Shown here one piece after another: positions 63,697 to 64,000 of a stretch of DNA of 64,000 nt (position 1 is its first letter; each line of letters begins with the position of its first letter). The position numbers and the translations under genes were made by a program. This DNA is from Demequina capsici (lineage in GTDB: Bacteria; Actinomycetota; Actinomycetes; Actinomycetales; Demequinaceae), in assembly GCF_032102965.1 (NCBI RefSeq), contig NZ_CP134880.1, positions 1,736,001 to 1,800,000 on the forward strand. Direction: 5' to 3'. The notes under the pieces were generated by a model. The model was not told the origin of the DNA. It saw only the letters and a list, made by a program, of their open reading frames with translations, and did no database searches.

Positions 63697-64000
63697 CGTG
63701 TCATTCCTGCGGCCTCGAGGGCCGCGGTCAGGGTGTCGTACTCGGCCTGGGTGGCGGGCAGGAGCGGCAGGCGCATGGCGCGGCTGTCGATCACTCCGGC
63801 CCACTGCACGGCAGCCTTGGCGCTGACGGCGCCGGGGATGGCGAACATCGCGGAGACGACGGGAAGCAGTGATTCGTGGATGCGCTGGGCCTCGGACTCG
63901 TCGCCGGCGGTCCAGGCGTCGATCATGGCCTTCGTCTCGCGCGCCGCGATATGCGCGATCACGGAGACCGTGCCGACGCCGCCGGCCCGCAGGAAGTCCA
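63693..64000 (-). CDS. dapA: 4-hydroxy-tetrahydrodipicolinate synthase, C-terminal part
   Basis: The gene enters from the right edge and is cut at its 5' end. The first visible residues, D-F-L-R-A-G-G-V-G-T-V-S-V, are the DapA barrel segment that precedes the last helices (SVIAHIAARE, then AVSAKAAVQWAG). The enzyme condenses pyruvate with aspartate semialdehyde, the first step towards lysine and diaminopimelate. It is coupled to rnj by an ATGA overlap, which is common in actinobacteria. The catalytic lysine lies outside the window. Confidence 0.93.
   Translation of the reverse strand, partial: DFLRAGGVGTVSVIAHIAARETKAMIDAWTAGDESEAQRIHESLLPVVSAMFAIPGAVSAKAAVQWAGVIDSRAMRLPLLPATQAEYDTLTAALEAAGMTR

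Noticed and set aside
1..64000. CRISPR arrays, tRNA or rRNA genes, insertion sequences and phage genes.
   Set aside because: No regularly spaced repeats, cloverleaf-like segments, transposase motifs or integrase genes were seen; gaps between genes are all short (under about 240 bases).

Overview
The window is high-GC DNA (about 70% by eye) from an actinobacterium, and gene content points to the order Micrococcales. Supporting signs are the division and cell wall (dcw) cluster without murB or ftsA, FtsZ flanked by pgeF, sepF, yggT and divIVA, an nrdR / LysM / lexA divergon, a recA-recX-rny-miaB-miaA-dapF block, ClgR-like and DUF3046 proteins, and an actinobacterial DnaE1 and HelR-type helicase. 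A Cellulomonas- or Demequina-like relative would fit, but the genus cannot be fixed by reading alone. Almost everything is core chromosome. I see no insertion sequence, prophage, CRISPR array, rRNA or tRNA gene.

Layout. 1-4135 (minus): start of hisD, a DUF4260 membrane protein, dnaE. 4263-10260 (plus): hrpA helicase, a TetR regulator and a membrane-anchored alpha/beta hydrolase. 10274-31297 (minus): GNAT acetyltransferase, then the dcw supercluster, which is transcribed in the order mraZ, rsmH, ftsL-like, ftsI, murE, murF, mraY, murD, ftsW, murG, murC, ftsQ, ftsZ, pgeF, sepF, yggT, divIVA, dksA-like, lspA, rluD. From rsmH to ftsQ every junction overlaps by 1 to 8 bases (ATGA, GTGA, TGATG and 8-base types), so these genes look translationally coupled. 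ftsZ has its own AT-rich promoter region. 31496-35888 (plus): MoxR ATPase, DUF58 and TgpA-like transglutaminase, diverging from mraZ.

35958-42222: DUF3040 protein, spermidine-synthase-like methyltransferase, cold shock protein, PAC2 protein, HelR-like RNA polymerase recycling ATPase, serA. 42297-44103: nrdR, a LysM cell-division-suppressor-like gene and divergent lexA, with three LexA boxes between the last two. 44224-53933: dinG and hflX, a small methyltransferase on plus, then dapF, miaA, miaB, rny and recX on minus. 53948-63696: recA with its own LexA box, DUF3046, clgR-like, cinA-like, pgsA, a PAS-GGDEF-EAL protein whose start lies inside the end of ftsK, ftsK, and rnj. The window closes inside dapA.

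Themes: (1) septum building and peptidoglycan precursor synthesis; (2) the SOS response, with lexA, its LysM division-inhibitor candidate and recA each carrying readable LexA boxes placed over or beside promoter elements; (3) RNA processing and tRNA or rRNA modification (RNase Y, RNase J, MiaA, MiaB, RluD, RsmH, HflX, HrpA). I did not find a clearly new multi-gene system. The most interesting signals are regulatory: a 10-bp-periodic MraZ box array, an odd-centred palindrome in the ftsZ promoter region, a hairpin at the recA/recX junction, and the ftsK / cyclic-di-GMP gene overlap.
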